This document shows, piece after piece, positions 62,578 through 64,000 of a stretch of DNA of 64,000 bases. The notes under the pieces are model-generated. The model was not told where the DNA came from. It ran no database searches and was given only the letters and a program-made list of their open reading frames with translations. This DNA is from CAVQJU01 sp963712905. Lineage in GTDB: Bacteria; Acidobacteriota; Vicinamibacteria; Vicinamibacterales; CAVVIG01. The stretch's first letter is position 1. The number at the start of each line of letters is the position of its first letter. The stretch spans positions 310,001-374,000 of the forward strand of contig CAVQJU010000011.1 in NCBI GenBank assembly GCA_963712905.1, written 5' to 3'. The position numbers were made by a program, and so were the translations under genes.

Positions 62578-63369
62578 ATGTCCAGGCTGTGCGCAATCGT
62601 CGTGCTGTGCGTGATCGCCGTGGACGTTCAGGCGCAGTGGGTGAACTACCGTCACGGGGGCGTGCCGCGGACGCGTGACGGCAAGGTGAATCTCGCCGCG
62701 CCGGTGCCCAGAGCGCCGGACGGAAAGCCCGATTTGTCCGGGACCTGGGAGAGCGAAGGCGGGTACTTCGGCAACCTTGCCAAGGACCTGAAGCCGGGCG
62801 AACTGCTGATGCAGCCGTGGGCGGAAGCCCAGGTCGCGGAGAACCAGCGGAACCTCCACAAGAACGATCCGATGGTGGCGTGCCTGCCGCCCGGCGTGCC
62901 TCGAGTCAACCTCGGTGGCAGCCGGCTGATGCCGCATCCCTTCAAGATCGTGCAGACGCCGGCGCTGGTCGTGCTGCTGTACGAAACGTCCACAAATCAA
63001 ACGTTCCGCCAGGTGTTCCTCGACGGCCGGCCGCTCCCGAGCGACCCGCAGCCCAGCTGGCTGGGTTACTCGGTCGGACGCTGGGAAGGCGACACGCTGG
63101 TGGTCGACACCAACGGGCTGAACGGCCGCGCGTGGGTCGACACCGGCTCGGGCCACCCGCAGACCGACGCGGCGCGTGTGACCGAGCGTTTCACGCGGCG
63201 CGACTTCGGGCACCTCGACCTGGACATCACGATCGACGATCCCAAGGCGTACCTGAAGCCGTGGCGGGTGAAGGTGCCGGTCAACCTGCTGCCGGATTCC
63301 GATCTCATCGAGACCTTCTGCGAAAACGAAAAGGATCTGGGGCGCATGGACCGGACGCTGAAGCCGTAG
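62578..63369 (+). CDS. Secreted DPDLxG-related protein (GKPDLSGTW variant)
   Basis: This 263-residue protein has an ATG behind AGGAGG and a signal peptide ending DVQAQ. The signature appears as RAPDGKPDLSGTWESEG. Then CLPPGVPRVNLGGSRLMPHP, LVVLLYETSTNQTFRQVFLD, RWEGDTLVVDTNGLNGRAWV and VTERFTRRDFGHLDLDITID follow, ending ETFCENEKDL. It is shorter than paralogues A and B and closest to the gene at 52244. Function unknown. It sits between a GlcG-like protein and a sensor kinase gene. Confidence 0.82.
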   Translation: MSRLCAIVVLCVIAVDVQAQWVNYRHGGVPRTRDGKVNLAAPVPRAPDGKPDLSGTWESEGGYFGNLAKDLKPGELLMQPWAEAQVAENQRNLHKNDPMVACLPPGVPRVNLGGSRLMPHPFKIVQTPALVVLLYETSTNQTFRQVFLDGRPLPSDPQPSWLGYSVGRWEGDTLVVDTNGLNGRAWVDTGSGHPQTDAARVTERFTRRDFGHLDLDITIDDPKAYLKPWRVKVPVNLLPDSDLIETFCENEKDLGRMDRTLKP

Positions 63370-63387
63370 TGTGCGAGGAGGACTGAC

Positions 63388-64000
63388 GTGCTGGCCCGCG
63401 CCGAGCAGCGCCTGACAGCCGAATATGTGTCGGCGCGTGCACTCGCGGAGTCGGCGACGCTCGCCGAGGCGGCGGTGCGTGTCCTGCAGGCCCTCTGCGA
63501 GGCGCTTGGGTGGGACTACGGCGCGTTGTGGAACGTGGATGCCGATGGCGGGGTCCTGCACTGCGTGGAAACCTGGCATCCGCCCGCCCTGACATTGCCA
63601 CAATTCGAAGCGGCCAGCCGCGGCACGACGTTCACCAGGGGCACCGGGTTGCCGGGACGGGTGTGGGCCAGCGGCGAGCCCGCGTGGGTTCCCGACGTCG
63701 TGGCGGACTCGAACTTTCCACGGGCCTCGGTCGCCGGGCAGGAAGGGCTGCATGGCGCTTTCGCGCTGCCGCTGCTCATTCGAGGGACGGTCGTCGGCGT
63801 CATGGAGTTCTTCAGCCGCGAGATCCGCGAGCCCGACGAAGAACTGCTCGGGATGCTGACGCGTGTCGGTGCGCAGGTCGGCCAGTTCATGGAGCGCAAG
63901 CGGGCCGAAGAAGAACTGGATCGATTCTTCACGTTGTCGCTGGACATGCTGTGCGTGGCGGGATTCGACGGCTATTTCAAGCGTGTGAATCCGGCCTGGG
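63388..64000 (+). CDS. GAF/PAS sensor protein, probably a histidine kinase (partial)
   Basis: The frame is open to the window edge (204 residues). It starts with GTG behind GGAGG. A GAF domain spans about 15-170 (VRVLQALCEALGWDYGALWN, GTTFTRGTGLPGRVWASGEP, FALPLLIRGTVVGVMEFFSR), followed by a helix and the start of a PAS domain (LDRFFTLSLDMLCVAGFDGY). GAF-PAS order with the QFMERKRAEEELDR linker is typical of multi-domain histidine kinases; the kinase core would lie beyond the window. Confidence 0.82.
   Translation, partial: MLARAEQRLTAEYVSARALAESATLAEAAVRVLQALCEALGWDYGALWNVDADGGVLHCVETWHPPALTLPQFEAASRGTTFTRGTGLPGRVWASGEPAWVPDVVADSNFPRASVAGQEGLHGAFALPLLIRGTVVGVMEFFSREIREPDEELLGMLTRVGAQVGQFMERKRAEEELDRFFTLSLDMLCVAGFDGYFKRVNPAW

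Overview
The window is GC-rich, densely packed chromosomal DNA without rRNA, tRNA or CRISPR arrays. The gene set suggests an acidobacterium of the Vicinamibacteria type: secreted proteins with a 'DPDLxG' N-terminus, DUF6152 proteins, secreted PQQ-type sugar dehydrogenases, a large TonB receptor with a carboxypeptidase-regulatory domain, secreted amidohydrolases and a serine/threonine kinase paired with an ECF sigma factor. The taxonomic call is an inference from gene content; there is no marker gene here.

Layout. 0-3 kb: tail of a DPDLxG protein, a tiny membrane ORF, DUF6152 and a metallo-beta-lactamase (MBL) hydrolase. 3-13 kb: a BACON-repeat secreted protein, an adenylate-kinase-like protein, an FMN alpha-hydroxyacid oxidase, an amidohydrolase, a P-loop ATPase coupled to a membrane protein, and a cNMP-binding/thioredoxin-reductase-like fusion. 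13-23 kb: a membrane-anchored TIR protein, a sugar dehydrogenase, a Tat-exported racemase/decarboxylase-fold protein coupled to a zinc metallopeptidase, two DPDLxG paralogues, MscS and a prolyl oligopeptidase. 23-29.5 kb: a vanadium haloperoxidase-like protein, a second amidohydrolase, and a KaiC-like ATPase with a histidine kinase/receiver and an MlaF-like ABC ATPase. 29.5-38.2 kb: an ECF sigma factor/Ser-Thr kinase pair diverging from a clostripain-like (C11) protease and a TPR-CHAT protease, both broken by many indels. 38-53.5 kb: lspA, secreted dehydrogenase and MBL genes, an MFS transporter, a VOC protein, a TonB receptor, a PQQ beta-propeller with DUF4159, a GH13 enzyme and a DPDLxG/DUF6152 pair. 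53.5-64 kb: a small membrane protein/SDR/ECF41 sigma operon, a nitrilase, a frameshifted SagB-like oxidoreductase, another DPDLxG protein, a polysaccharide deacetylase, a GlcG-like protein, a further DPDLxG-like protein and the start of a GAF/PAS sensor.

Most products are exported, which fits a soil-type heterotroph processing sugars, peptides and organic acids in the periplasm. Two themes stand out. First, several families of intergenic repeats: about 52-bp double hairpins with GTAG/CTAC ends that often supply the stop codon of the neighbouring gene, and 'phrase' repeats that fold into long hairpins. Second, single-base frameshifts occur in at least six otherwise well-preserved genes, most densely at 32.9-37.8 kb. 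They may reflect long-read consensus errors or true decay, and the sequence alone cannot decide.
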